Below, in pieces: positions 29,470 through 40,073 of a stretch of DNA of 64,000 nt. This stretch comes from Nemertoderma westbladi (Eukaryota; Xenacoelomorpha; Nemertodermatida; Nemertodermatidae). Location: the NCBI GenBank assembly GCA_032718475.1, contig JAUCBJ010007135.1, forward strand, positions 1 to 64,000, read 5' to 3'. A program made the translations under genes and the position numbers. Numbering within the stretch: position 1 is the stretch's first letter; every line of letters begins with the position of its first letter. The notes under the pieces were generated by a model. It worked only from the letters and a program-made list of their open reading frames with translations. It made no database searches and was not told the origin of the DNA.

Positions 29470-30513
29470 TGTTCGCGGTATTTCAACTTTCCATAACGCG
29501 AGTTGAATATTTTTGTATTTATTTAAAATTGATTATTCCGATATTACTACTGGGTGCGGGACCATGGGTTTTGGGCACATTCAATAAACTGGGGGCGATT
29601 TATGGGCGAACTTTGGGGCAACTTACAGGGTACGGGAATAATTTCAAAGTTATAAGGGCCAGGGGGGATGGAAAATGCAAGCAGTATTCAGGTTAGCCTG
29701 AGTACTATTAGGCCCTGGCCAACTTCCTGCTGCCTGTAGGGGTGGATTTGGTAATGCGCCAGGCCTAAAGGACAAGGACTGCCCTTAGCGGTCCCTGGCC
29801 AACGGCAGCTACTATGAGACTGAAAAGAACTCGGAACGCTGACTGCTTGTGTCAGGGATTTGCGACGGGCACCGACGGCCCCTTAGTAGCCAAGCCGTTC
29901 TGGTTCTCGATGATCGAACCCCGGGGTTCGTGAGGGGTGGAGCGGACATGCGAACAGGTGGCCAACTAACGACTGCCCCCTGACCTAAGCCGTACTGGTT
30001 CTCGATGACCGATCCCTTCGGGGTTCGTGAGGGGTGGGACGGACATGCGAAAGGGCTGGCCACAGGACTGGTTTGACAAGGACTGCCCTTAGCGGTCTCG
30101 GGTCAACGGCAGCTACTACGAGCCTGAAAAGAACTCGGAACGCTGACTGCTTGACTGGGATTTGCGACGGGAACCGACGACAGACCCCTTAGCCAAGCCG
30201 TTCTGGTTCTCGATGATCGTTCCCTTCGGGGTTCGTGAGGGGTGGAACGGACACGCGATGGGGTCGAAAGACAAAGGACTAGACTCGACTAGACTCTACT
30301 GGCCTACCGACTGTTCGGAGCAGTTTCTCGGCTGCCGAAGCGACTACGAGCCTGAAACGGACTCGGAAAGCGAAATGGACCCGCAAACTTGCATCTTAGA
30401 AAATATTCCCTCCCCACAATCAATATCCGGTGACTGGCCGGGGCTCGGTGGTCTGTTAAGTCACGTCTCCAGCATCGGCGTTTTTCCCCCCTGGTGTAGG
30501 AATAACGGCAACA
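29470..30513 (+). repeat. 3' LTR of the BEL/Pao element (1044 bp)
   Basis: It matches the 5' LTR at both ends, begins TGTTCGCGG and ends AACGGCAACA followed by the target duplication ATCTA. It lacks about 0.56 kb of the 5' LTR, including three of six hairpin units. The jump occurs after GGACTCGGAAAGC, and both resume at CGCAAACTTGCATC. AATAAA at 29583-29588. Confidence 0.93.
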
Positions 30514-30710
30514 ATCTATAGTGAAATATTTCCACACCATTCCATGAAAACAGTAAGTAAGACTGTTTTCACCAATCAAAATATAAAAATATCAACTAAA
30601 AAATATATCTAATCTAATGTAGGGCCTAAAATATAAAAAATAATCACTGTATAGCCTATTGCATACAAAATATTGCAAATAATACGTAAATATAAAACTT
30701 TAATTTATAC

Positions 30711-30760
30711 CAAGGACTTCTAGAACATATAGTATATATTCTATGTTCTAGAAGTCCTTG
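30711..30760. repeat. Perfect 19-bp-arm hairpin
   Basis: CAAGGACTTCTAGAACATA (30711-30729) and TATGTTCTAGAAGTCCTTG (30742-30760) are exact reverse complements around a 12-base AT loop. It lies in noncoding DNA between the BEL/Pao element and a piggyBac-type element. Confidence 0.9.
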
Positions 30761-30971
30761 TTTATACATACAACAAATACGAGCTTTACTATCTAATTAA
30801 TATCAAACTTGGTGCATAAAATACAGAACTTTGTTTCGGTTATACAATATAACGATTAAGACAAATATTTGAGACAAATATTTTATTCATATTTTTTTTG
30901 TTTATCGAATCATTGGCAGAAAGCAGGTCGACATGTTCAAAGATTCGAAAAAATAATATGGAATGGCTTAA

Positions 30972-32531
30972 CCCTATTAGTACCGGGCTATAAAATGTTG
31001 TACAAATACCGGGAGGGGGTCATATTGACCCCCCCCCCTCTAAAATCTACAAATATTTACGAAAACGTCTGATTTTTTGTTTGTACGTAGGTATCACTTG
31101 TCTGGATCCGACCGAAAAAAAAAATTTTCGAAAAAATGTACTGGGGTGGTTATATTGCAGCACAAAAATTACAAGTAGTGCACAATTTTCACAAAATTTG
31201 AAAGTTACATTTTCGGCTAATTATTTTTCAATACAGGTTTTTTGGGGAGCAAAATACATTGGAAAATATTTAAAAATGATATGATTACTATAAATGGCTG
31301 TTTAGTCCTCTCTGCGTAGGAAAAAAATGAAAAAAACAAGTAACCAGCACTTTTCAGTTAGAACACAAAATTTTTAATTCACTTATACGATGCTATAAAT
31401 TCACATTTTCTGGATTTTGAGGGCGCTGATTCTAATGGAATACATTTCTAATATGCCAGATCATTGCTACTTGTATTTTTCGGCGTAATTTAGCAAATTT
31501 TGGTGCTAGCACCAAATTTCGTACCCATCACCAAAAAGTACAAGTTTGCGATGTCCAGTGCTGTTTTTATTGATTCCATCGGATTCAGGACCCTCATAAA
31601 CCCGTATAACGCAAGAAACAAGGTGATACTATCTACTTATCAATTTGCATATTTTCCAAAATTTGGTGCTGGCACAACAATTTTCACCCACCGGCGAAAA
31701 ATACAAGTTTGAGAACTCTTATGAAATTTTTACTGATTCCATTGAATTCAGAACCATCACAAACCCGTATAACGCAAGAAACAAGGTGACACAATCAATT
31801 GATATATTTGATGGTTTTCAAAATTTGGTGCTAGCACCACATTTTGCACCCACATCCGAAAAATAGAAGTTTGAGATGTCTAGTTCGATAATTATATTTT
31901 CCATTGAATTCAGAACAGCCATAAACCTCTAAAACGCAAGAAATAAATTGTCACAAGCAATTTTATATATTGAATGGATTTTCAAAATTTCGTGCTAGCA
32001 CCAAAATTAGCACACAGCACCGAAAAATACAAGTTTGATACGCTTGGTTCAACTCGTATATATTTCATCGAATCCAGAACCTCAAAAAACCCCAATTGCG
32101 TAAAAAACAAGTTTCAAACAATCAATTTACAAAATTGACTTATTTCAAAATTTGGTGCTGGCACCAAAATTTGGCACCCATCGAAAAAAACAAGTTTGAA
32201 ATTTCTAAATCAATTTATATGAATTCCATCCAATTTCTAACACCAAAAAACCGGTGTAAATCAAAAATAGAGATGTTACAATTCATATTTAATGAAATGT
32301 AATTTTCAAAAAACGTCTCAAAAAAGTGCCAAAAGTAGGGTTAAAAAATGGTGCTATAACTCGAAAAGTACCCAATATTTTTGAAAACGGTTTTCACTAC
32401 CATGAAGAGAATAGATTTTTAGGAAAAGTCATAAAATTTCAGATTCCCAACTGCGTTTGTTTCAGAATTATAATAAAAAAACCACGGGGGGGATCATATT
32501 GACCCCCCCCCCCCCCCCGGGTTTAATAGGG
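30972..32531 (+). mobile_element. Non-autonomous piggyBac-type DNA transposon, copy A
   Basis: Flanked by TTAA (30968-30971 and 32532-32535). The ends CCCTATTAGTACCGGG and, inverted, CCCTATTAAACCCGGG form the terminal repeat. TTAA target plus CCCT-type ends are the hallmark of piggyBac-like elements. A second, subterminal palindrome GGGGGTCATATTGACCCCCC occurs near each end. No transposase is encoded. The 1560-bp interior holds about five tandem units of roughly 163 bp (from about 31495). It is about 95% identical by eye to copy B at 34244-35795 and in the same orientation. Confidence 0.85.
31495..32290 (+). repeat. 163-bp tandem repeats inside piggyBac-type copy A
   Basis: About five diverged units begin at 31497, 31660, 31823, 31988 and 32149. 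Each starts with a version of the palindrome TTTGGTGCTAGCACCAAA, followed by a CACCGAAAAATACAAGTTTG-like block, ATTCCAT(C/T)GAATTCAGAACC, and ACGCAAGAAACAAG. Copy B carries the same array and an old relic lies at 3350-3640. The units look like a small satellite captured in the transposon. No ORF is conserved among units. Confidence 0.8.
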
Positions 32532-32652
32532 TTAATGGCATAGTTTTTCGAGCGAATGAAATCTTACCCTACACATCTACACCTAAAGAGGTAGTTATTG
32601 GCAGTTCGAGTTCAACGTATACTGATGAATCAATTCCCACAATGGGCTAATT

Positions 32653-32915
32653 TTGAGTTAGCTCCTTTGAAACGGTTCCGTTTAAAAATGGCTAACTCAG
32701 ACATTAATATCTACAGTATGTAACTCAAAATAATTCAGCAAATTTGAGTTAGCTCCTTTTAAACAGAACAGTTTAAAGGGAGCTAACTCAAAATAATTCT
32801 ACAAATTCTGACTTAGCTCCTTTTAAACGGAAGCATTTAAAGGGAGCTAAATCAAATTCATTACTCAAATAATGAGTTAGCCCCTTTAAACGGTTGATTT
32901 TAAAGTTACGATTTG
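32653..32915. repeat. Array of about 3.5 palindromic 48-bp units
   Basis: Each unit pairs GAGTTAGCTCCTTTTAAAC with GTTTAAAGGGAGCTAACTC around a short centre. Units lie at about 32653-32700, 32744-32791 and 32807-32855. A half unit (GAGTTAGCCCCTTTAAACGG) starts near 32873. The spacers themselves contain TAACTCAAAATAATTC. Every unit can form a hairpin. The array starts 120 bp after piggyBac-type copy A. Origin unknown. Confidence 0.85.
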
Positions 32916-33301
32916 GTGTGATGACATTAGCTGGAATAAATACATTTTTCTAAAACCCCTCAGCAAAGTCTACTCCTACTCTATACCTCAGCAAAGTATT
33001 CATACTAGATAGCAGATATTACATATAGTACATAGTAGATTATACTGCTGAACAACTGTGTTCCTCTAGCAATGAAGTCATTAAAACTGTTAGAGATCTA
33101 ATTAGAGTGATTCTTAGATCCAAGGATTTGACCAGTTGGTTGAGAACCAACCAGGATTTGATGGGTGCAGTGGGCAAAGCAATTACAAACCGCTCCCAAC
33201 TCAAGACCCAGATATTGATGTCTCATGTATATTTGTAACATGTTTAGTTCTCTTGGAGATAGTGGGCTTTGGCGAAACTCATCATAAAACAAATATTTTG
33301 A

Positions 33302-34080
33302 ATGAATCATCACCATTCTTCTACCCTATACTGTCGACCTGTTAGATTCGAGTTTACCAAAGAAAGCAAAGAGAAAATATTGATGGAAAATGATCTTTTA
33401 ACTAAGGATATTGACAAGATTCATCAAACTGTTGTGCAGATCGATGACAAAATGGTTACCATCTTCCACATCACAGAGGTCACCATGTTGGATGGCAAAG
33501 TCCATACCATTATTTCTGATATGTCAGAAAGAACACAAAGCTGTACCTTGTATGGAGCTAAGCCTACTGAAATGAATAATATTGATAGTATAATCGTACA
33601 ACCATTGACTAATGATAACAAAATGCTTCATTGTATATCAACTATCCATCAATGGATAAGATTCCTTGAGTACTTACTGCATATATCGTATCGACTTATC
33701 TTTTGGAGATGGTCATCTTGCAATCCTGTACATGAAAAATTAATGAAGACAGAAAAAAGACGAGTGCAAAAGGAATTCCGAAGTAGACTTGGGCTGAATA
33801 TATATACACCAAGACAATGTGGTGCAGGAATATTCAATCACAGAAACACATATCAGAAGCTGTTCCAGAATACAGAGATCACATCACAAATCTTGCATAT
33901 CAACCAAAAGTTTATTGAACCACTTCATCTGGTACTTATCCAGCTTTGAAGTTGACTCCGCTGCTTTTAAAGCATTTTGTTTGCAGACTGCAAGATATTA
34001 CATGACCCAGTCAATGCATAAGGTCTTAGGGTCCTTTATGTTAGTTACTTGGTTACAAATACAATATTACAATTGCATAA
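33302..34080 (+). pseudogene. Remnant of an uncharacterised invertebrate protein family
   Basis: An open piece (33302-33949) reads LLTKDIDKIHQTVVQIDDKM, DGKVHTIISDMSERTQSC, WIRFLEYLLHISYRL, MKTEKRRVQKEFRSRLGLNI and FFQNTEI-like segments. After a frame change near 33940 it continues FEVDSAAFKAFCLQTARYY and QSMHKVLGSFM. From memory these resemble a widespread, repeat-associated invertebrate family with the pattern W(I)RF.E.LLH..YRL ... FR...GL ... D...F..YC..TA. I know no agreed function. It probably belongs to an unrecognised mobile element. It lies between the two piggyBac-type copies. Frame damage and lack of a start suggest a dead copy. Confidence 0.45.
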
Positions 34081-34243
34081 TGTCAATTCAGCTATGCCCA
34101 TTGGCTGTCTTACACACGTTGTCGTCAAAGAACACTTTAACAAAAATGTCTTTGATTTTCAAAAATGTCTTTACACATTTCTCGAGTAAGTAATCTACAA
34201 ATATTAATAACTTCAATTCCAACACATTTCGGCTGTTAATTAA

Positions 34244-35795
34244 CCCTATTAGTACCGGGCTATAAAATGCTGTACAAATACCGGGAGGGGGTCATATTGA
34301 CCCCCCCCTCTAAAATCTACAAATATTTACGAAAACGCCTGATTTTTTGTTTGTACGTAGGTATCACTTGTCTGGATCCGATCGAAAAAAAAAATTTTCG
34401 AAAAAATGTACTGGGGTGGTTATATTGCAGCACTAAAATTACAAGTAGTGCACAATTTTCACAAAATTTGAAAGTTACATTTTCGGCTAATTATTTTTCA
34501 ATACAGGTTTTCTGGGGTGCAAAATACATTGGAAAATATTTAAAAATGATATGATTACTATAAATGGCCGTTTAGTCCTCTCTGCGTAGGAAAAAAATGA
34601 AAAAAACAAGTAACCAGCACTTTTCAGGTAGAACACAAAATTTTTAATTCACTTATACGATGCTATAAATTCACATTTTCAGGTTTTCGAGGGCGCTGAT
34701 TCTAATGGAATACATTTCTAATATGCCAGATCATTGATACTTGTATTTTTCGGCGTAATTTGGCAAATTTTGGTGCTAGCACCAAATTTCGTACCCATCA
34801 CCAAAAAGTACAAGTTTGCGATGTCCAGTGCTGTTTTTATGGATTCCATCGGATTCAGGACCCTCATAAACCCGTATAACGCAAGAAACAAGGTGATACT
34901 ATCTACTGATAAATTTGCATATTTTCCAAAATTTGGTGCTGGCACAACAATTTTCACCCACTGGCGAAAAATACCAGTTTGAGAACTCTTATGAAATTTT
35001 TACTGATTCCATTGAATTCAGAACCATCACAAACCCGTATAACGCAAGAAACAAGGTGACACAATCAATTGATATATTTGATGGTTTTCAAAATTTGGTG
35101 CTAGCACCACATTTTGCACCCACATCCGAAAAATACAAGTTTTAGATGTCTAGTTCGATAATTATACATTCCATTGAATTCAGAACAGCCATAAACCTCT
35201 AAAATGCAAGAAATAAATTGTCACAAGCAATTTTATCTATCGAATGAATTTTCAAAATTTCGTGCTAGCACCAAAATTTGCACACAACACCGAAAAATAC
35301 AAGTTTGATACGCTTGGTGCAACTCGTATATATTTCATCGAATCCAGAACCCCAAAAAAACCCAATTGCGTAAAAAACAAGTTTCAAACAATCAATTTAC
35401 AAAATTGACATAATTCAAAATTTGGTGCTGGCACCAAAATTTGGCACCCACCGAAAAAAACAAGTTTGAAATTTCTAAATCAATTTATATGAATTCCATC
35501 AAATTTCTAACACCAAAAAACCGGTGTAAATCAAAAATAGCGATGTTACAATTCATATTTAATGAAATGTAATTTTCAAAAAACGTCTCAAAAAAAGTGC
35601 CAAAAGTAGGGTTAAAAAATGGTGCTATAACTCGAAAAGTACCCAATATTTTTGAAAACGGTTTTCACTACTAGGAAGACAATAGATTTTTAGGAAAAGT
35701 CATAAAATTTCAGATTCCCAACTGCGTTTGTTTCAGAATTATAATAAAAAAACCACGGGGGGGGTCATATTGACCCCCCCCCGGGTTTAATAGGG
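34244..35795 (+). mobile_element. Non-autonomous piggyBac-type DNA transposon, copy B
   Basis: Flanked by TTAA (34240-34243 and 35796-35799), with ends CCCTATTAGTACCGGG and CCCTATTAAACCCGGG (inverted) and the GGGGGTCATATTGACCCCCC palindromes. It is 1552 bp, with the same internal array of about 163-bp units as copy A. Differences from copy A are scattered point changes and a few single-base indels in homopolymers. No transposase. Confidence 0.85.
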
Positions 35796-35799
35796 TTAA

Positions 35800-36417
35800 G
35801 TGAAAATATCAAGTATTTCTTTACGTCCTATTCTTATGCTTTGTTTCACCTAAATAACAGCTAAAAAGTGAGAATCACCTCATCCTTCAGAACCTCAAAG
35901 CGGGAATTAAGACGAAATCTCATACGGTTACTATAGATTATGGACGGGGAAGCCAATACTTCAAGCCCTTGTCATACTTATATCATATCATTCAGGCTTG
36001 CTTACCTGAGTGACCATGGCCTATTTGTTGCAGTTTAACTTAACGCGGCTATTCAGCCATTGCCTTCAACTAATTTTCAATGTTCTTATTGGTTGTACAG
36101 TACCGTAGTCGTAGAAGCATTTTATTATTAATTGAATGCTGGTCGTTGGGTAGGCTATTATTCAAAGACTTGGGGTCATTCCTCCCTCCAGACGTATAAT
36201 TACTTTGTATTGCGATGTCAATAACAATATTCTTGTGTCTCCATATTAATATCATATTATTTCAACCAACCGGCTTTGTATTATATTCATTTGGTATGGT
36301 TTAACCTTGACTTTCTAGTTAAGTTATTATTATTATTTAGTGTTTAGTTTTGTATTCCAGTATTATTATAGTTTGTTTATTCATAGGCCTAAATATTATA
36401 TGCTTTATTATAGAGAA
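35800..36417. other. No gene recognised
   Basis: AT-rich spacer between piggyBac-type copy B and the small exons that follow. Only short chance ORFs and no repeat structure I could place. Confidence 0.5.
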
Positions 36418-36661
36418 GTCACATTATCCATAATTAATGGCTGTTCGCAATCGAATATATTAAAGTGTTTTGGGACCAGGGACGATTACAAGAAAGGTAA
36501 TTTATTTATTATAATCCCGTATATAATTACTACGTAGCTAGACTTACTATAAGAAGGCTTAACTTATTAATTAACTTATTATTTAAATTCATTTACTCAG
36601 GTTTAATCAAGAGGAACCGCGGCCGGCCGTTCAAGAAACCCACAGAGAAAGTTCTAACCAA
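36418..36661 (+). pseudogene. Two small candidate exons encoding an AT-hook-like segment
   Basis: Exon 1 would run from an acceptor TTATTATAG (to about 36415) to donor AAAG|GTAATT (after 36496). Exon 2 runs from acceptor TTTACTCAG (to 36600) to donor ACCAAG|GTATTA (after 36661). Joined at these sites the phase is kept. The first part reads INGCSQSNILKCFGTRDDYK and the second LIKRNRGRPFKKPTEKVLTK, whose GRPFKKP resembles an AT-hook. A Gypsy fragment follows at once, in the next presumed intron. No further exon was found, so this may be part of a gene or transposon ORF. Typed as a pseudogene only because it is incomplete. Confidence 0.4.
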
Positions 36662-37275
36662 GGTATTATTATATTACAATAAGAATAATTCACATTATAA
36701 TTTCTTCTTGGGGGAAGAAATTTGTCAACTTTTGCAAAAAGTTTTTGTACGAATTCTGGAACTGTTGGGGTATCTTTATGTGATTCTGGCTCAAAAAATT
36801 GTCCAGGAAGTAACAATTCAGTTCCGTATAAAAGCTGAGCTGGTGAATTACCGTGAATTCCTACGGCCGACCTTAAACCTAAATGGACAAGTGGCAGTTC
36901 GTTATACCATGAAGAATTATTGCACTTCGCTCGCAATGAAGCTTTTTATGAGCGATGCCATCTCTCTACGAGACCGTTGCACGCTGATGCAGTAGTTCTC
37001 AACCTATCAATTCCTAATTCTCGAATAAGCGCACTGAATAGTCGAGACTCGAATTGTGAACCACGATCAGTTATTATTTTTCATGGAACGCCGTATCATC
37101 GACTAACCCATGATGTCAGAAAAGCGTTTGCAATACTATCTGTTGTAATATCACGTAGTGGCGCAACCTCTGGCCACCTAGTATATCTATCTATGGCTGT
37201 AAATAAGTATTTGTATCCACACGCTGAAGGGAGAGGACCTACAATGTCTATATGTACGGTATCAAGTCTAGAGTA
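36662..37275 (-). pseudogene. Gypsy integrase fragment
   Basis: Minus-strand peptides in order: HIDIVGPLPSACGYKYLFTA and IDRYTRWPEVAPL (first catalytic Asp region, about 37255-37160), a frame change near 37100, ITDRGSQFESRLFSALIREL (second Asp), NGLVERWHRS (Glu), and a third piece to 36662 reading WYNELPLVHLGLRSAVG, NSPAQLLYGTELLLPGQFF. This is a Ty3/Gypsy integrase core, distinct in sequence from the element at 8731-11971. No RT, gag or LTR is nearby, so it is a small fragment. Confidence 0.8.
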
Positions 37276-38708
37276 AGTTGGTATAGATTATATACCCGTT
37301 ATAGTCATCCCGTTATATATCGATTATCCCATTATAGTCATTTATATAAGGTATTTTTCCAGTGTTAATTATATTGTAATATAATTAAGGATTAAAGCAA
37401 TATACACTTTTATTGACTCTTACAGTTTTCATTTGTAAATAGCCGAAGCAGCTCGTGAAAGTTATTTTGCAGATAAAGAACTATCGGCTGATAAATAATT
37501 ATGTATGGGTCATGGTATCTTTGTGTCTGCTGACATGGAAAAGGTAATTATGTAATTTAATTTGTAAATTATAAATTTGCGAAGCATTTGTTTTTTTCAA
37601 TGAAACATTTGCAGCATTAGGGAAATTCCATAAAAGAAACCGATGTTTGAACAAGGCTATGTTGTGGCATGAAGATATTAGTGGGCTATTGGCTCGAAAT
37701 GTTGCCAGTGCATTTTGGGTATTTATATTGGCAAACGGGATGAGAAGATGTTTACAATATGGCTTGATTATAATTGTTCTTAACAAAATAAAAACTGGAC
37801 CCTATTTACCATGTTTCTGATTGCAGTGAATTGTTCTGAAGTATCCGCTGAGAAAATAACCCTAAAATACTTCGAGCCTTGGCACACATTCATGTCTGCA
37901 GATTCGCTAAATGCAGGCTTAAAAAGCAGTGTTTCGTCAGTAGAGAAATATTTTTGATTGGTGTGACTATAAATCAGCAATAAAGGAGTCGAATGGCGAA
38001 GTCTAGACACTATAAGCATTGACCCCACATGATTCTTTGATTGGCCAGATGGGGCATCAAAGTATAAACTTGACAAAACGACCAAGGGTGTTCGCCCTTG
38101 TTTGTCTGATATGGTGATGATCCTAATAATACCTAAATAATAATATATGTCTATCGCGCCTATACGCATTGTTCTATGCGCATACAGAGCGGAAGTTGTT
38201 AGTTAATGCTGTGAAGATGAATATCGATTTACACAAGGTCCCTGCTTCTCAATGTTTGCCTCGAGGCATTACCATCAAAAGGAAAGCTGATTTAGTTTTA
38301 AAAAATGTAGTTTTTACGTGTTACCATTGCTGCCCAAAAATCTCTGACAATTCTGGAGGCATATTCTCATGTCAATGATAACTCTGCTGATCTCATGGAT
38401 AACTATTAGTTTGTTTGCAATTAATTTTTGATATAAATTCATACTCTTATAATATCTCGCCATTCTGTCAATATTGTCATAGACAGACTGTTTAAAATAC
38501 AACTTTTGTTATTATTTTAATACAATTTAGTTTCATTTATTGAGCTATATTAATTGAGTTACACTTAAACCTATTAATTTGTTACATTTCCTAACTGAAA
38601 AACAGGTATCTCAATAATATATTTATATCCTTGTTTTTTGTACTTTTAATTGAAATATCATAATCTGAATTATTTGAAAGTTTACATTTAACTTATTTTA
38701 CTACCCAG
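37276..38708. other. No gene recognised
   Basis: Mostly AT-rich DNA with short ORFs of no clear family (for example the 129-codon minus frame at 37780-38169, which has no recognisable domain and no codon bias that I can judge). It ends at the presumed splice acceptor of the fibrinogen-related remnant. Confidence 0.45.
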
Positions 38709-39520
38709 AGAACAATCAGTCCAATGAGACTGCATTTGTTGCATGTGCCTGGAAAGACATTACTGTGAGACGAGTTGTTTCAGTTAGAAGATGGTGGATT
38801 GGGATTGTTGGTGGGATCTTGGTAGTGTTGTTAGTGGGAGCAACGACAGTAACTTCATTTTATTTACTTCAAGGGATAAAGCAGATTACAAGTCAAAATA
38901 TTCATGGAAAATGGCAATCATGGCAAATGTCATGGAAAATGTTGGGAAATTGGATAAGACTGTTGCTGATCTAAAGGAAAAAAATAAGGATTTAGGTTAT
39001 TTTGTTGCAGCTTCATCCAGTGGTTGTTTTAAAAACCGAAGTAGATTATATCGCCTTCTTCAGCCATATAGTAATGTGGTAGACGGCGACAACACAGTCC
39101 CTGGAGGTCCGTGGATTGGATAGTCATACATAGGCAGGTAAACGGGTCATAAGACTTTCATCATGTGTGGAGGACCAGTTATGTAACAGCCTTGGATACT
39201 GTTGAGAGGGAGTTTTTTCTTGGTTTGGAAAATATTTACAAACTTACCAAAGCCAGAGTCAAACTGAGGATCGTTCTTTGGTACCAAGACCAATGCTGAG
39301 TATAATTACTTCAATGGGTGACTCTACTGATAACTATATGCTACATATTACTGAGTATAGTGGTACGTACAGCTGGTGACTCCATACTTTGGGGGAATCC
39401 CGGTGGGGATGCCTACCTCAATGGACAACCTTTCACTGCTAAAGATCACAATAACAATGCAACATGAGAGTGCAGTACCAATGCATATAGTAGAAATGAG
39501 GATCAGAGTTTACTGAATCT
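38709..39520 (+). pseudogene. Membrane-anchored fibrinogen-related protein, broken
   Basis: From an acceptor-like TTTTACTACCCAG (to about 38708) the frame reads FVACAWKDITVRRVVSVRRW, then the membrane span WWIGIVGGILVVLLVGATTV. After a frame change it continues as a coiled-coil piece (NVGKLDKTVADLKEKNKDL) and the start of a fibrinogen-like domain (RLLQPYSNVVDGDNTV, GGPWI). After further frame changes and stops: VIHRQVNGS-stop-DFHHVW, EREFFLGLENIYKLTKARVK, LRIVLWYQDQC, and later DSTDNYMLHITEYSGT and GGDAYLNGQPFTAKDHNN, typical of FReD domains (FWLGLENI.LT; the second half ends in a ...F.T.D.DN pattern). At least two stops and several frameshifts make it a pseudogene. Such type II proteins are often innate-immune lectins in invertebrates. 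Confidence 0.75.
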
Positions 39521-40073
39521 TCTATTGTTTACTTTTAACTATATATTTTGGTTTGTTTATATTTATTTGATTGTAACTTATATTTATTTTCATTATGACT
39601 TAGTTCTTATTTAATATCAGTTAATGGGTAGAAAATTTCCGGATGACATTTTTTCACTATGTAGATCATTAAACATACCAATATTATAAATAATAATTAT
39701 TAGTAATTAGTTATTAATAAATATCATGATAAATAACTTTAATGTTTACTAATTCAGACAAACTGCCATTGAAAACTTTTCAAACTTCGAATGATTTGTT
39801 CTATAGTTCAAATTAACATATTTTTACACCATTATTTTTATGTTTTGAAACAATACTACATAACTCCTACAGCCTTCTTTGATTATTAACTACCATGATC
39901 TACTTTATTATATTTATTAACCTGAAACGGTACAAGACAGGGCTGGTTCAACCCCTGATAACATCCTTCCTAATTATTCCCACTTCTGACCAGATGCCTT
40001 ATTACATTATGTATATATTACTCTTCTCCTCCAGTTACAGACTAGTGAAGGTGGGTGACGTTTCCTTAGAAAA
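39521..40073. other. No gene recognised
   Basis: AT-rich 3' flank of the fibrinogen-related remnant. No domain, tRNA or repeat was seen. Confidence 0.5.

Larger units (their letters stand above)
16928..30513 (+). mobile_element. Full-length BEL/Pao LTR retrotransposon with an extra ORF after pol
   Basis: The 13.6-kb element begins TGTTCGCGG and ends CGGCAACA. It is flanked by ATCTA at 16923-16927 and again at 30514-30518, a 5-bp target duplication as usual for BEL/Pao. Order: 5' LTR, a 63-codon ORF, gag, pol, 1.2 kb of noncoding repeats, a third large ORF, a polypurine tract, 3' LTR. The shared LTR parts differ at only about half a dozen sites per kb, so the insertion is recent. The pol order (protease relic, RT, RNase H, zinc-finger integrase, C-terminal module) and the gag DUF1759 segment identify BEL/Pao. 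It looks unable to act alone, because the protease active site is missing and ORF3 has a frame change. The primer-binding site could not be identified. The region 18535-18744 has no gene. Confidence 0.93.

Noticed and set aside
31081-31284. Paired ORFs repeated in the two piggyBac-type elements (also near 34267-34554)
   Set aside because: They are chance frames in repeated noncoding DNA, with no transposase motif and no agreement between tandem units.
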